This document shows positions 21,740 to 32,028 of a stretch of 64,000 nt of DNA, one piece after another. Source of the DNA: Scalesia atractyloides (lineage: Eukaryota > Streptophyta > Magnoliopsida > Asterales > Asteraceae); the NCBI GenBank assembly GCA_947069175.1, contig CAMTDV010000015.1, positions 24,134,249-24,198,248 on the forward strand, in the 5' to 3' direction. Under the pieces are notes generated by a model. It was not told where the DNA came from, did no database searches, and was given only the letters and a program-made list of their open reading frames with translations. Within the stretch, counting starts at the first letter, position 1; each line of letters opens with the position of its first letter. Position numbers and translations under genes: made by a program.

Positions 21740-22568
21740 TTTTGACTATAGGGATATAGGATAGGTTATTAGATCCTTAGAGCCTATACTATAGTTGATT
21801 AGATTTTAATTGTTTATGTGGTTACATGCAAACTCATGATGTTTATTTGTTTCGTATTTATTACACACACAAATGCATGCAAACACTTCCACTATCATAT
21901 TGTGTGATATTTAATGAGTTATACTTATTGTCAAACATAACATGCTTACATATACATTCATCACGCATATTTCCATATTCACATATTCAAATCATCCTCA
22001 TATTTCCTTTATTCAAGATTTTGTCGCATTTTTCATTTTTCAATCTCATCAAAGTGAGTTCTACGACGGGCATGTAGTAACTGTAAGGGTACAAGTACCG
22101 GTAGTCGGAACGTCCTGTCTAGGTTGGCATTCGTATAAATCCAATATAACGGACCAGTTTGCCTACCTGGGGACTAACGATGAGAGTACGAAGGACCTAT
22201 TAGGCCAAAGCATGCCACACCAAACGTCGTTCGAACTAACCCCACTTTGAGGTATCACCGTGTCCACACCTGGATACACTCCGAATTTCATACGTTACAT
22301 TTATATTTCTCGATTTTCTCCGGGTTTTAGTGTATGTTACCAGGCTAACACATGCGAACCATATGAAAGCCCGGTAATCATGGGGGCCCACATGATTACG
22401 AAGGTGAAGTATGGCGGCATGCAAGACCCAATTACGAGCAAAGCCCAAGACATCCTATGGATGTAGTAGGTTTATTTTATTCATTTGTTTTTGTGAATGT
22501 TCATTTCTAAATACGACACATGACACCTAAAACGTCAAACTCATACTCTTGATACGTATTCCCAGTAG
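21740..22568 (+). other. Untranslated leader of element 2 with conserved block
   Basis: No gene. The part 22060-22230 is nearly the same as the leader of element 3 (59250-59425, minus) and related to 36825-36975 of element 5. It includes GGGTACAAGTACC (a small palindrome), GTCGGAACGTCCTGTC, CATTCGTATAAATCC and GGCCAAAGCATG. Conservation across families suggests an RNA signal such as packaging; this is inference. Confidence 0.6.
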
Positions 22569-23908
22569 ATGTCTTCTAGTCTCTCTCGTAGAAAAATGAG
22601 ATCAGGAAAATCCCGCGAGCGCATGGCTGCCCAAATCGCTCAACAAATGGCTGCCGTAATACCCAACATCGTAGTTCAAGTTCAACAAGCCCTTACCGCT
22701 AATCCCGTCAACCCAATCAATCAAGAAGATCAAAACGTTGTCAACCCTCCCCCAAATACCACTAAATGCACCTTCAAGCATTTCAAATCCTGCGACCCTC
22801 CAAAATACGAAGGGACTGAAGGTGTCACGGCTCTCCTCCATTGATTTGAGGAAATGGAAAACACTTTTCTCAATTGCGACTGCCCCAATGATCACAAGGT
22901 GCGATATGCTACCGGTCGTTTGTTTGGAGTAGCACTTACATGGTGGAATACAGAGAAGGCCAAGCGAGGTGCTGAAGATGTTATGACTTTGACTTAGGAA
23001 AAGTTGAAGGAAATCATGACAAGACGGTTCTGTCCAAGAAGCGAAATCAAGAAATTAGAGGATGAGTTCTATTCTTTGAAACAAAAGGAGGGCGACCACA
23101 CCACATACAACAAGAGATTTCTTGAGTTGAATCAGATGGTCCCCAACTTGTTCACTCCCCTCTACCGTTTGATCGAGCACTACATTCGAGGTCTTCCTTC
23201 AAAAATTCAAGACCCTGTAATAAGTACCACACCTGCAACTTTGGAAGCAGCAATGGAGTTAGCTACAGAGCTCACCGAAAACCGCATACGAAATAAAGAC
23301 TTCACGGAGGATAAGAAGAAGGATAAAGCATCAACCGAAACCTCCAACCCAACCCAGACCGAATCCCCTTCTCAACCCACTTCTAAGAGAAAACGAGATG
23401 GACAAATTTTCGCTGTCACTCAACACAATCAACCAGCTTCACAAGTTGTACCCCTCAAAGCTATCCCAATCACGCAAGTAGCACCCAACTCTACTTACCC
23501 AAATAAGAAACCTTACATTGGACCTCACCCTCAATGCAACACCTGTTTTTATCACCATCCATCTACCCTACCTTGTCGACTGTGTGCAAATTGTGGGCGT
23601 TATGGTCATTGGAGCAAAACTTGTCGTGCCCCTCAAAACCAAGCCTCACCCCCTACTCAAAACATGATCCAAACATATCAACAACCCCAATACCCCATGT
23701 TTCCATATGTTCGAGCTTGTTTTAATTGTGGCGACCCTACCCACTTTAGAAACACGTCCCTCGATTGGTTAACATCATAAACGCCCAAGCGCAAGCAAAC
23801 CCAGTTAACCAAGCAAACCCAGCACTACCACTAGCAAGAGGAAGAGCTTACAACATCAACGCCAACCCTGTTGAAGATAAGAACGGCCCAAATGAACAAC
23901 CCAACTAG
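22569..23908 (+). pseudogene. gag of element 2, stops at the protease boundary
   Basis: ATG at 22569 gives MSSSLSRRKMRSGKSRERM. The gag core has FKHFKSCDPPKYEGTEGVT, then ALTWWNTEKAKRGAED and RRFCPRSEIKKLEDEF, typical of Ty3 retrotrans_gag. Two in-frame stops (about 22843 and 22996) and a frameshift at about 23755 break it. The zinc knuckle CANCGRYGHWSKTC is intact (about 23590-23630); a second, CFNCGDPTHFRNT, is damaged by the shift. In the corrected frame the protein ends RGRAYNINANPVEDKNGP and stops at 23906-23908. Element 3 continues from the same place into protease, so the protease and all of pol are missing here. Confidence 0.88.
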
Positions 23909-24736
23909 CCTTCTTTCACCAAGAATCAAGACTCAACTCCAACCGTTTAGTTTTTTTATGTTTTCTTATGTTATCTCAATCTTTATGTATCTCAGTTATA
24001 AATTGGAAATTTATGTATCCAAGAATCTTAATGCGAATTACTATTTTGTTTTATACACACTGATTTAACATTCATATCATCATACATCTCGACGTATCTA
24101 AATCTCGTCATTTAAAGAAGTTGGGTTGTGTCTCACTTTTACATAGACTAACCCCTTCATCATAACAAACGAGAGAGGTACTGTCATCATTCAATCATGT
24201 ATCCTTTCAGATTTGAGACTCAAGCTTTAGCTGTTGTGTTTGTTTTGTAGATTTTAGAGTCACATAGAACTAATCATAACTTACTGACAAAGCCAATGAA
24301 AATTTGACAAGAATATGGTGGATACGCTGCTGGTACTTCCTATATATAAGTATTCTTGTCAAAGGATCAACAGCATTGTCAGGCGGTTATGAGAGGTTCC
24401 ATGTAGGTTTTAGTATCGTCATGGTTGAAGTTTTGTTTTATGATATAACCTTATCTTTACAAACGTATCAATTCCCTCAAAACTCTTATGCATAAAATCA
24501 TGCTTAGTCAATCAACTCTGTTTATCCATGTTCCGCATTCTAATACTTTAGGCATCAAAAAGCGATTCCTGTAGCAGGGTATTCAACCCTTACTAGGAAC
24601 GTTACCGCCTCAAATAAGATTTAAACTCTCACCCTCTTCTAATTATGTAATTGTCAAATTAAAACACCCTTCCTTCAAGTCAAATATACCACTACTACTT
24701 AAATTTCGGGACGTAATTTCTAAAAGTAGGGGATAC
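23909..24736 (+). other. Non-coding 3' region of element 2 in place of pol
   Basis: About 830 bp of AT-rich DNA without an open frame or pol similarity. It holds the 35-nt-loop hairpin (24275-24391) and ends with the polypurine tract AAAGTAGGGGATAC. Confidence 0.75.
24275..24391 (+). other. Hairpin H1, copy 1 (35-nt conserved loop)
   Basis: The inner stem TTTGACAAGAATA (24303-24315) pairs perfectly with 24351-24363. The loop 24316-24350 begins TGGTGGATACG and ends CCTATATATAAG. Outer stems CTGACAA with TTGTCAG and CATAAC with GTTATG also pair (24284-24290 with 24376-24382; 24275-24280 with 24386-24391). Copies 2 and 3 lie in element 5. Confidence 0.9.
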
Positions 24737-27141
24737 TGTAACATTCGTCGAAAAACGGGTTTTCAAAACCCGCTTCGTTTATTGATCAAATATTCAGTTA
24801 TGATTTTTCGTTGCGTATTTATAGTTGTTATTGATTTTAAACGATACATAATTTATAAATATTCTAGAATCTAAAAACCATAATTTAAAATTTCTAATAA
24901 ATAATGAATAAAAAAAATAATGTAGACTCCGGGTTTCGAACCCGGGTCTCGCCTATAAACAAACACACTTCACACCACTCCGCCACACGCATTTATCTGA
25001 TAAGACTCTAAATTAAACAAAATTAATACAAGTCTCGAAATTTAATTCCTGAATACCCGCCTAAAGTGACGGCACCCAGTCAACCGGAAATCACCAAGAT
25101 TTCCGTTTACTCTTCAATTGATCACGAAACCGATTCTCAATCATGCATCTAGACTCAAATCGAGTCAAACCGCGTTCAATCCGTTATGCAGACAACTTGC
25201 GCATACCCGATTTAAACCGAAGTTTCAAAAACTGAAATTCAACCTCTGCGATCCCTTTTCAACTATAAATAGAGGGCTTGGGGAACCCATTCGACTGCAC
25301 AAACACTCTCCCTAATATCATATCAACTTTTATTCATCAGAAAGCTATGCCAGAAAAACTCGCAACTCATCGGAACCTCGCCGGAAAACCGAATCTATCC
25401 CATTATTGCCTTACTCGATAAATAGGACTTCTAGAGCTTCGACAGAAGTCACCCACACTCTCCTCAAACTCCCTGTAGAGCATTTGTCGCAAGTTAAGCT
25501 TCGCCGGAAAAATTGGAACTCGCCGGAGTTGGTCACCGGAATCATCCAAGTTCTGCTCTCCAGTGGGTATGAACCTTTAAAACCTTTTTATGTTCATATT
25601 TAATTCCGTTAGTTCGTAAACCAGTAACCAGAATTGATATGATAGATAACAGTCGAGTTATGTTTCTGGGTATTAATTCAATTGAAGAAGATGAAGCCAG
25701 TCTAAATATATATGGGTAATAAAACTTGGTATTTTAACTGGGTTAGACACACAGTCCAACGGTGGACTGTGTGCAATTTCAAAAGCGTACATCCTGGGTT
25801 CGAGCCACTTCTGTTTCGACTTTCTGAAATAAAACCAATCTTTTTAAAACCTATTCAGATCATCCTTCAACATGTATATAAATATAGTAAAATCCCGGAT
25901 ATTGATGGGTTAGACACCCAGCCCAGTTGGTCGGGCTGGGTGCAAATCAAAGCAATGGTCACGGGTTCGAGTGTTAACAGGCATGCCGGTTCGATTGGTT
26001 TAAAAACCTTTTTAATTAAATAAAATTCTGAATAATCGAAATAGTATATAAATATAATTAAAATCAGAAATATTTCGGGTTAGACACGTAGCTCAGTTGG
26101 TAGAGCTGCGTGCACGTATACGAGAGGTCACGAGTTCGAACCTCACTCAGCGCATAGAATTAACACAGTCCGACCGGTCAACGGTCAACGGTCAAAAAGT
26201 CAAATTTTTTTATTTCTTTTATTTATTTCTTTTATTTAAAAATCAATTAAAAACACTTAAAAATAATATTTTTCAAGTTAGAAAATGTCCTTAAACTCAC
26301 GAAAATAAATCTAAAAAAATTCCATTAAAAGCACTAATTAAAAACATTAATCTCGAATAAAATCCATTTATTTACCGAACAATTTCGTTAGTTTTTCCTC
26401 GTCGATCCTAAAATTCGTGCGCATCCAACGTCATCAAAGAACGCACCCACTGTGAGTGAATCCTTACAAATTCCCCTTTTTATTCATGTTTTGGGGTGTA
26501 TCATGTGCGCTTTAATTATTTCGTTTATTTAAACTTGTGCTATTACCATTATATGACCTAAACTTATGATGTAAATATTGTTTGTCTTGTCAAGTTGTGT
26601 GCAAATCATGCATTAGGCCCATCAGTTGCCTCATTTGATCGGCTCCGTTTGATTGAGCCTTGATCTCATTGTTCATCATTTGGTGTGTGTGCTTGTGCAT
26701 TAATTGATATTATGTGTTTTGTGATTAAATTTACATTTACGTTTATTCATATTTGGTTATGCACGATTTTATTCAAATAACCAATATAACTAATCCTTTC
26801 AAATATTTAAATAAGTTTCACTCGCCAACTTTTGTTGACCCAAAACCCTATTTTACACATGATACAGGTGATCCGGTTGAGAAAAGAAACACATAGGATG
26901 GCCTAGAAGAATAAACAAGTTAATGCCTTGGAATGAACGTTTAGTTTTGTTTTTCTTTGTAATTGTACTCTAGTTGTAATTTGAATGAAAATGTATTGGA
27001 ACATTTTGTTTTTGTATGTTTATTGTAACTTTTTCTTTAAAGAGTAATAATAAATATGAAACTTTATAGTAAATGTCATGAACTTTGATGAAACCCAATC
27101 ATGCCCCGACTACTATTTCCGCTGCGGGTCAGGGTGTGACA
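24737..27141 (+). repeat. 3' LTR of element 2
   Basis: 2405 bp, TGTAACATTCGTCG to GGGTGTGACA. tRNA-like modules lie at 24918-24990 (a, minus), 25739-25813 (b), 25907-25988 (c) and 26076-26154 (d), with the same hairpin stems as in the 5' LTR. It lacks about 27 bp near 26626 (the CTCGT/ACGAG hairpin). Confidence 0.93.
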
Positions 27142-27404
27142 GGTTAAGAACTAGATGACATCATATCTAATTTCAGAGAATATTTATATGTTTTATAAGA
27201 TATAAATACTATATTAAATTGTAAGATTAATGGGTGGATTGTTTTGTTAGGAATATTTAAAAAATAAATGAAATACATTGTTTTATTAAAATAATATACG
27301 AAAACCTAAATTGATGAAGAAACTATTTAAAAAAAATTGAAATGTATTTAGTTTATATATCTGGAATTAAAACATCTCGATCTTCATAATAGAGTTAACT
27401 AGGG
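27142..27404 (+). repeat. 263-bp direct duplication, right copy
   Basis: It directly abuts the 3' LTR end and matches 19028-19290. Sequence unique to this side (CTCTTTCTTTTAG) starts at 27405. Confidence 0.95.
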
Positions 27405-28132
27405 CTCTTTCTTTTAGATGAGGGATATTGGGTTAAAATCTTGGTAGATACAAATAACCTGTTAAATTGCATGTGAAAAAATGCTAATTGAATATATATA
27501 ACTCATATGAGAAGCAATACTAACTAAAATGGGATACGTTAAATTAACTAAGTTATTAACAATCGCCGCGTTGCGGCGAACTTCTTTTGTTATTCAGTTT
27601 GTGTTTGCATGTGTTTTGAAATCACTACGAGCGTGTTGCGTTGTTGTTCGTACGATACCCATCACGACTAGCGCGTTGCGTTATTGTTCGTACGGTACCC
27701 GTTGTTGTTCGTACGGTACCTCTGAAACTAAAAAAAAAACATTAAAAAAGTTCAAGAAAATCAACAAAAAACGTTGCACGATACCATGTTGTTTGTACGG
27801 TACCCGTGATCAGGGATGAGCAAATGGTACCGGGTAGCAGTACCGAATTTCTCAAACTAAAAAATTTTCAAAATCAATTCGGTACAGACTTTTGGCGTTT
27901 TCTGTACCAGACTGGTGACGGTTTTTACCTTTATGTATAGATAACGAACCGAGTACCGATATTTTTTATACCAGTACTGGTTCACACCAAGCTTAAGATG
28001 TATATTATATAATATATAATAGAAGTCTTGAAAAAAACTCTATAGTATTAAAATACAAAAAGTATTAGAAAAACTATATATTATTATAATAATTAAAACA
28101 CTATTAATTGGCTTCTATTTTTAATATATAAA
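27405..28132. other. AT-rich spacer with short GC-rich repeats
   Basis: No gene. A perfect GC-rich palindrome CGCCGCGTTGCGGCG lies near 27563. GTTGTTCGTACGGTACC-type units repeat at 27640-27810. The remainder shows a degenerate 'acc-ggtacc' motif near 27820-27970. Origin unknown. Confidence 0.5.
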
Positions 28133-28924
28133 CTAGGTGATGCCCCGCACGCGTTGCGAGACGATAGTCGAATAATTCACAACCAATTAAAAAAACAGTA
28201 CTATAGTTTTGCTAGAAAAAAAAAACTAAAACGATGAGAAAACCGTAAATTTGATCTCAGGGCAAAACGGTAATTTGTCAGGACTAATGAGCGAGTGTTA
28301 GACAGCTCATTGACAAGAAAAAAATAATTTTGGAGTCAACCAGTTAAAACAAAACACTAATATAGTTTTGCTAAAAAACTAAAACGATTACAATATTGTA
28401 ATTTTGAACTGAGGGCAAAGTTGTATTTTTGGACTGAGGCAAAATAGTAATTTGGTTAAAACTAAAGTGATGGAGTACTATAAATTTGAAGCAGGGGTAA
28501 ATTCGTAAGCTTGCACAGGGACAAAGTGGTAATTTTGTGGCTAGGGTAAAATCGTAATAGAAATTTGAACTAAGGTCAAAATCGTGCATTTAAGCTGGGG
28601 GCAAAACCGTGATTCGTAATTTTAAACTGGGTCAAAATCAAATTTTGAATTGAGGGCAAAATCGTATTTTTTAGTTGGGTGCAAGTATAATCTTATTTTC
28701 GACGGGGGGAAAAGTGTAATTTTAAACTGAGGGCGAAACCGTACTTTTACGGTACAAATAAAATTATAAATTGATTGAACATATGGGGGAGTGCCACGCA
28801 GCTGCCTGATACTATTTCGAAAAAATAAAAAAATAGAATATTTTTAGTTGTGGCCCACTGGCCGCCCACTTTCACCAATGAAGCAAATTTACTATTGTCG
28901 TGGTTGGTTTTTGTTTATATTGAA
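28133..28924 (-). mobile_element. Helitron-like 3' end and body, candidate 1
   Basis: On the minus strand, GC-rich CTCGCAACGCGTGCGGGG is followed by CATCACCTAG and then T, as expected for a Helitron 3' end (hairpin, CTRR, T flank). The body contains several copies of CTGAGGGCAAAA-type motif and a TAGTTTTGCTAAAAAACTAA block. The 5' end (TC) is not located, so the far boundary is arbitrary. Confidence 0.45.
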
Positions 28925-29830
28925 CTAGTAGTTTTGTCTCGCCCGTGTTGCGGGGCACTAAAACGAATATTTTTCTCTCATATACGTCTGTATTTTGGTT
29001 ACTTGTACATACTACTCATAACACGATCTCAAAAAACATTACATCGAGTCAACCAATGAAAAAACACTATCATACTCTTGCTAAAAAAATAAAAACGAAA
29101 CGATGGCAAGACAATAATTTTAAACTGAGGGCAAAATTGAAAATTTTCCGAACAAATGAACGTGTGTCAGGCAGCCGCATGATACGAATAAAAGTTACAC
29201 CGAGTCAACAGTTAAAACAAAACACTATCATAGTTTTGTAGAAAAAGAAATATTAAAATGATGGAGTAGGATCAAATACAAACCACATTTTGTATACAAA
29301 CTGTAAGAACAATTCAAAAAGCTTCATGTGGCATCGAACCAATTATAGATAAATGGTAAAATGATAACTTAAATAATATCAATTATCTTAAATTTCTTAT
29401 AATTATGCTCACAGTCAATTAATTCTTTATTTGGATCTTTCTTTTGTTTTCAATGTGCTGATAAAAAAAGTGTTGATATCATTCACATATATGCTAAAAT
29501 CGATTATCTTTATTAATTTTCATGTGCTAATATAATTCAAAAGTGCTACTTTTATGTATGTATTGTTTAAGTATGTGCTAAGTTAACTTTTTTTAAGTGC
29601 TAGGATCTGTTCTTACAGTTTGTATGATAAATATGGTTTGTACCGGAACCAACCCCTTAAAATGATTGCATGACTGTAATTTTACACTGGAGGCAAAATT
29701 GTAATTTGAAAAGAAAAAAAACAAAAACAATTTAAATTTGAATCTAGGGCAAAATCGTATTTTGGCTGGGAAGAAAAAAAAAAAGAAAACCAATGGCAAA
29801 ACTGTAAATTTAATCGAGACAAAATCGTAA
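28172..29830. repeat. Dispersed short repeats in the Helitron-like region
   Basis: Two motifs recur: CTGAGGGCAAAATCGTAATTT-like units (at least twelve between 28250 and 29830, both close and degenerate) and a ~55-bp block around ATAGTTTTGCTAAAAAACTA (about 28190, 28350, 29080, 29230). No reading frame is maintained. Confidence 0.65.
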
Positions 29831-29900
29831 TTTGGCTGAACCAATGGGAAGTGTCAGGCAGCTGCCTTGACACTATTCCCTTCCCACGCACTAAATCAAA
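28925..29900 (-). mobile_element. Helitron-like 3' end and body, candidate 2
   Basis: The minus strand has GCCCCGCAACACGGGC then AAAACTACTAG and T. The body shares the same blocks as candidate 1 (GAGTCAACC..GTTAAAACAAAACACTA near 29045 and 29197). It ends near a strong hairpin at 29846-29870 (AGTGTCA with TGACACT around GGCAGCTGCC). Confidence 0.45.
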
Positions 29901-30282
29901 TAATTCTCACGGTTTGATAATATGTACGCTTGTATTTCGATTACTTGTACATTATTATTCATAACACAATTTTAAGAAAACAATTTCATTGAGACATAGA
30001 TAAAAACATACTCTATAAATATTAAAGTTAAAGAGTTAGATCCTAAATTGACCTGATAAAAAATTTACATTGAGGCGTAGATAAATTTTTTTTATATACT
30101 TCTGGAATTTTTAGCAAACTTATTTTTAGGTGTTTGATAAATATTGAATCAGAATAATATAAAAACAAATGATTTTTCACAAAATAAGTGAATTATGATC
30201 ATCTTTTTTTATTTCTGTACTATGATACGTTTTAAAATTTGATTTGCAATATTTATTAATAATATATCGGCCGGATTCCAAA
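29901..30282. other. AT-rich spacer
   Basis: I see no gene, RNA gene or clear element end here. Confidence 0.5.
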
Positions 30283-30870
30283 CATGTATTTCAATTACAT
30301 TTACTACACACTTTCCAAATCTGAAATGTATTTATATTTCACGTCATATCCCGGGTTTTCAACTAAAATTAGCTTAGCCTTCCACCGCCGCAACTACATC
30401 ACCACCAAAGAAAACCCTCTGTTGTCTTTTCGCGACGGTCTCCGGCGAGTAGTAGTCATCTCTTCCAGCTACAAATGCATCTGTCTCCACCGATCATCTC
30501 TCCCAGGAACAATCGCCCCGGTCATCTCTTCCGGGAACAACCACATCCTCTCTTTCCACTTTCCGGTGAACCCTCCGGTTGCTTTCGACCACCACGATCC
30601 GCGCTCTCTCTCCCTTGGCCAGAATAGTGTTTGCCGCCGCCGGTAAATGCCCAAGATCAGCCTCCGTTTTCTCTCCCTCGTCTGCACACACATATCCACT
30701 CTCAACCGCCGCCGTGACAAGCAGCCGTCACTCCACCTTCATCGCCACACGCCACCTTCGACCGCCGCATCCTCCAGGAAATCAATGTGGTCGCCGGAGG
30801 ACCGAAACCGTATATTGGCACAGGCCATCGGCCGGCAAGACTGTAATTTTGTAGCGAGGGTAAAGCTGTA
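30283..30870 (+). other. C-rich stretch, possible captured gene fragment
   Basis: A locally pyrimidine- and GC-rich block (CACCGCCGCAAC, CTCCGGCGAG, TTTGCCGCCGCCGG) between AT-rich flanks. Several overlapping frames are open, none with a domain I recognise. It resembles a plant 5' exon. It lies just before repeat sequence like that of the Helitron candidates (GTAATTTTGTAGCGAGGG, 30843). Confidence 0.35.
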
Positions 30871-30902
30871 ATGTAAGCCACCGACAACGAGACCAATGAT
30901 GA

Positions 30903-30928
30903 AGTGCCAGGCACGAACCTGGCACTGT
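30903..30928 (+). other. Hairpin AGTGCCAGG / CCTGGCACT
   Basis: A perfect 9-bp stem around CACGAA. Related hairpins with changed but still paired arms occur at 29846-29870, and weaker forms at about 28787-28815 and 29158-29182. Confidence 0.6.
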
Positions 30929-30976
30929 TCCCGCCCATATATTTTGTATATTTTGTATATGTATATGTAGAATAAA

Positions 30977-30977
<1 letters not shown>

Positions 30978-31028
<51 letters not shown>
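30978..31028. repeat. (TA)n microsatellite
   Basis: About 25 uninterrupted TA repeats. Confidence 0.97.
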
Positions 31029-31033
<5 letters not shown>

Positions 31034-31429
31034 ATGAAAGGTAATATTATAAAAAAACTCAAAAAAATACTTCAATTAATAGTATTGGTTCACATGTGTC
31101 AATTCCATATGCATATGTGCGTAAATTTATCTCTACTGTTGGCTAAGACTATGGGGTGTGTAGGGGCTTGGGTCACGGGCATTGCTTGATACGAAACTAA
31201 GCGTGTGATGGGCGTGGCTTAGCTGAGCATGGCCAGCCATGTGAATTTTTTTAAACTATTTAAAATTTAATTTAATAAAATAACACACAAATTAAAAAAA
31301 AAGATTACATAGAATATTTGAAAAAACTACAAAGAAAATAAAAAAACCTACATAAAAGTTACTACATGTTATATTTTTTCATTATTATTTCTTCTTTCAT
31401 TTCCAACGTCATTGCCAACTGTGCGCCGG
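31029..31429. other. Spacer without recognisable feature
   Basis: AT-rich DNA; I see no gene or element end. Confidence 0.5.
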
Positions 31430-32028
31430 TAAGGTGATCGACGGGTATGGCTATATATCTTCGCGTTTTTCTTATAGAGAATGTCTTTTTATCGAAAGAA
31501 GCTTGGATATTTTCCCTGATCTCGATCCTTTATCGTTGGAGGAAATTAAATGTATCAATTTTGGTATTAAGATCTTTGAAGCCGTTTTTTTTACGTGTCT
31601 CTACCGGGTGGGCGGGTAGGAGAATCATCAAAATCATCCAAATTAAGATCAAACTCTTGATCACAAGCATCAAACTGAGCTGGGACGAGGGTGTTCTTGC
31701 CCTTTTTGATGAGGTTGACTCGCTAGCAGGAGGGAGTCTCGCCCATTTCGAAGCGTACCTACATACATCCCAACAATACATGTACTTGAAGTCGTTCTTC
31801 TTGTTCTCTTTGTATGATAGCAACACATTTTAGACAAAGTAACCTCGGTTTCTCCGCTTCTTGACGCGTTCTTCGCCTTATAAAAACAAGTTGAACGCGG
31901 TGACTTGTGTATTTGTATCACCCCACTTCGACGAGAGGCTATCATTTTCATGATACACCCCCCTTTGCACTTGCGCATGAAATGTTTTCTTGATCGAATC
32001 CCAAAAATCTTTTTTGTGTCGTGAGTTC
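31430..32028 (-). pseudogene. SANT/Myb-like protein fragment (PIF/Harbinger ORF1 type)
   Basis: Read on the minus strand in shifting frames. It begins FWDSIKKTFHAQ, then NDSLSSKWGDTNTQVTAFN (about 31990-31890), continues NDFKYMYCWDVCRYASKWARL and SESTSSKRARTPSS (about 31800-31690), and ends DQEFDLNLDDFDDSPTRP (about 31665-31610). This order of motifs is typical of the plant trihelix/SANT-like family often paired with PIF/Harbinger transposases. At least three frameshifts make it a pseudogene. Its N-terminal side is cut at 32029 by a gypsy LTR. No transposase ORF is visible nearby. Confidence 0.7.

Larger units (their letters stand above)
19291..27141 (+). mobile_element. Element 2: gag-only gypsy element with tRNA-module LTRs
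   Basis: The 5' LTR is 19291-21724, the primer site 21728-21739, the leader to 22568, gag 22569-23908, then non-coding DNA with a hairpin to 24736, and the 3' LTR 24737-27141. No protease, RT, RNase H or integrase is present. The 5' LTR lacks the first TGT of the family terminus. No 5-bp target duplication exists; instead a 263-bp duplication flanks it. The LTRs differ by an estimated 1-2% plus a ~27-bp indel near 21180, so the insertion is fairly young. Its structure fits the class called TR-GAG. Confidence 0.88.

Noticed and set aside
21942..22466. Small ORFs in the leader of element 2
   Set aside because: They are not conserved in the matching leader of element 3 and show no domain; the nucleotide-level conservation suggests an RNA signal instead.
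24303..24363. H1 as a hammerhead or twister ribozyme
   Set aside because: No CTGATGA...GAAA core of a hammerhead is present, and I see no twister-like conserved core in the loop.
29593..29891. Phe-rich minus-strand ORFs
   Set aside because: They are produced by A-rich tracts in the Helitron-like repeats.
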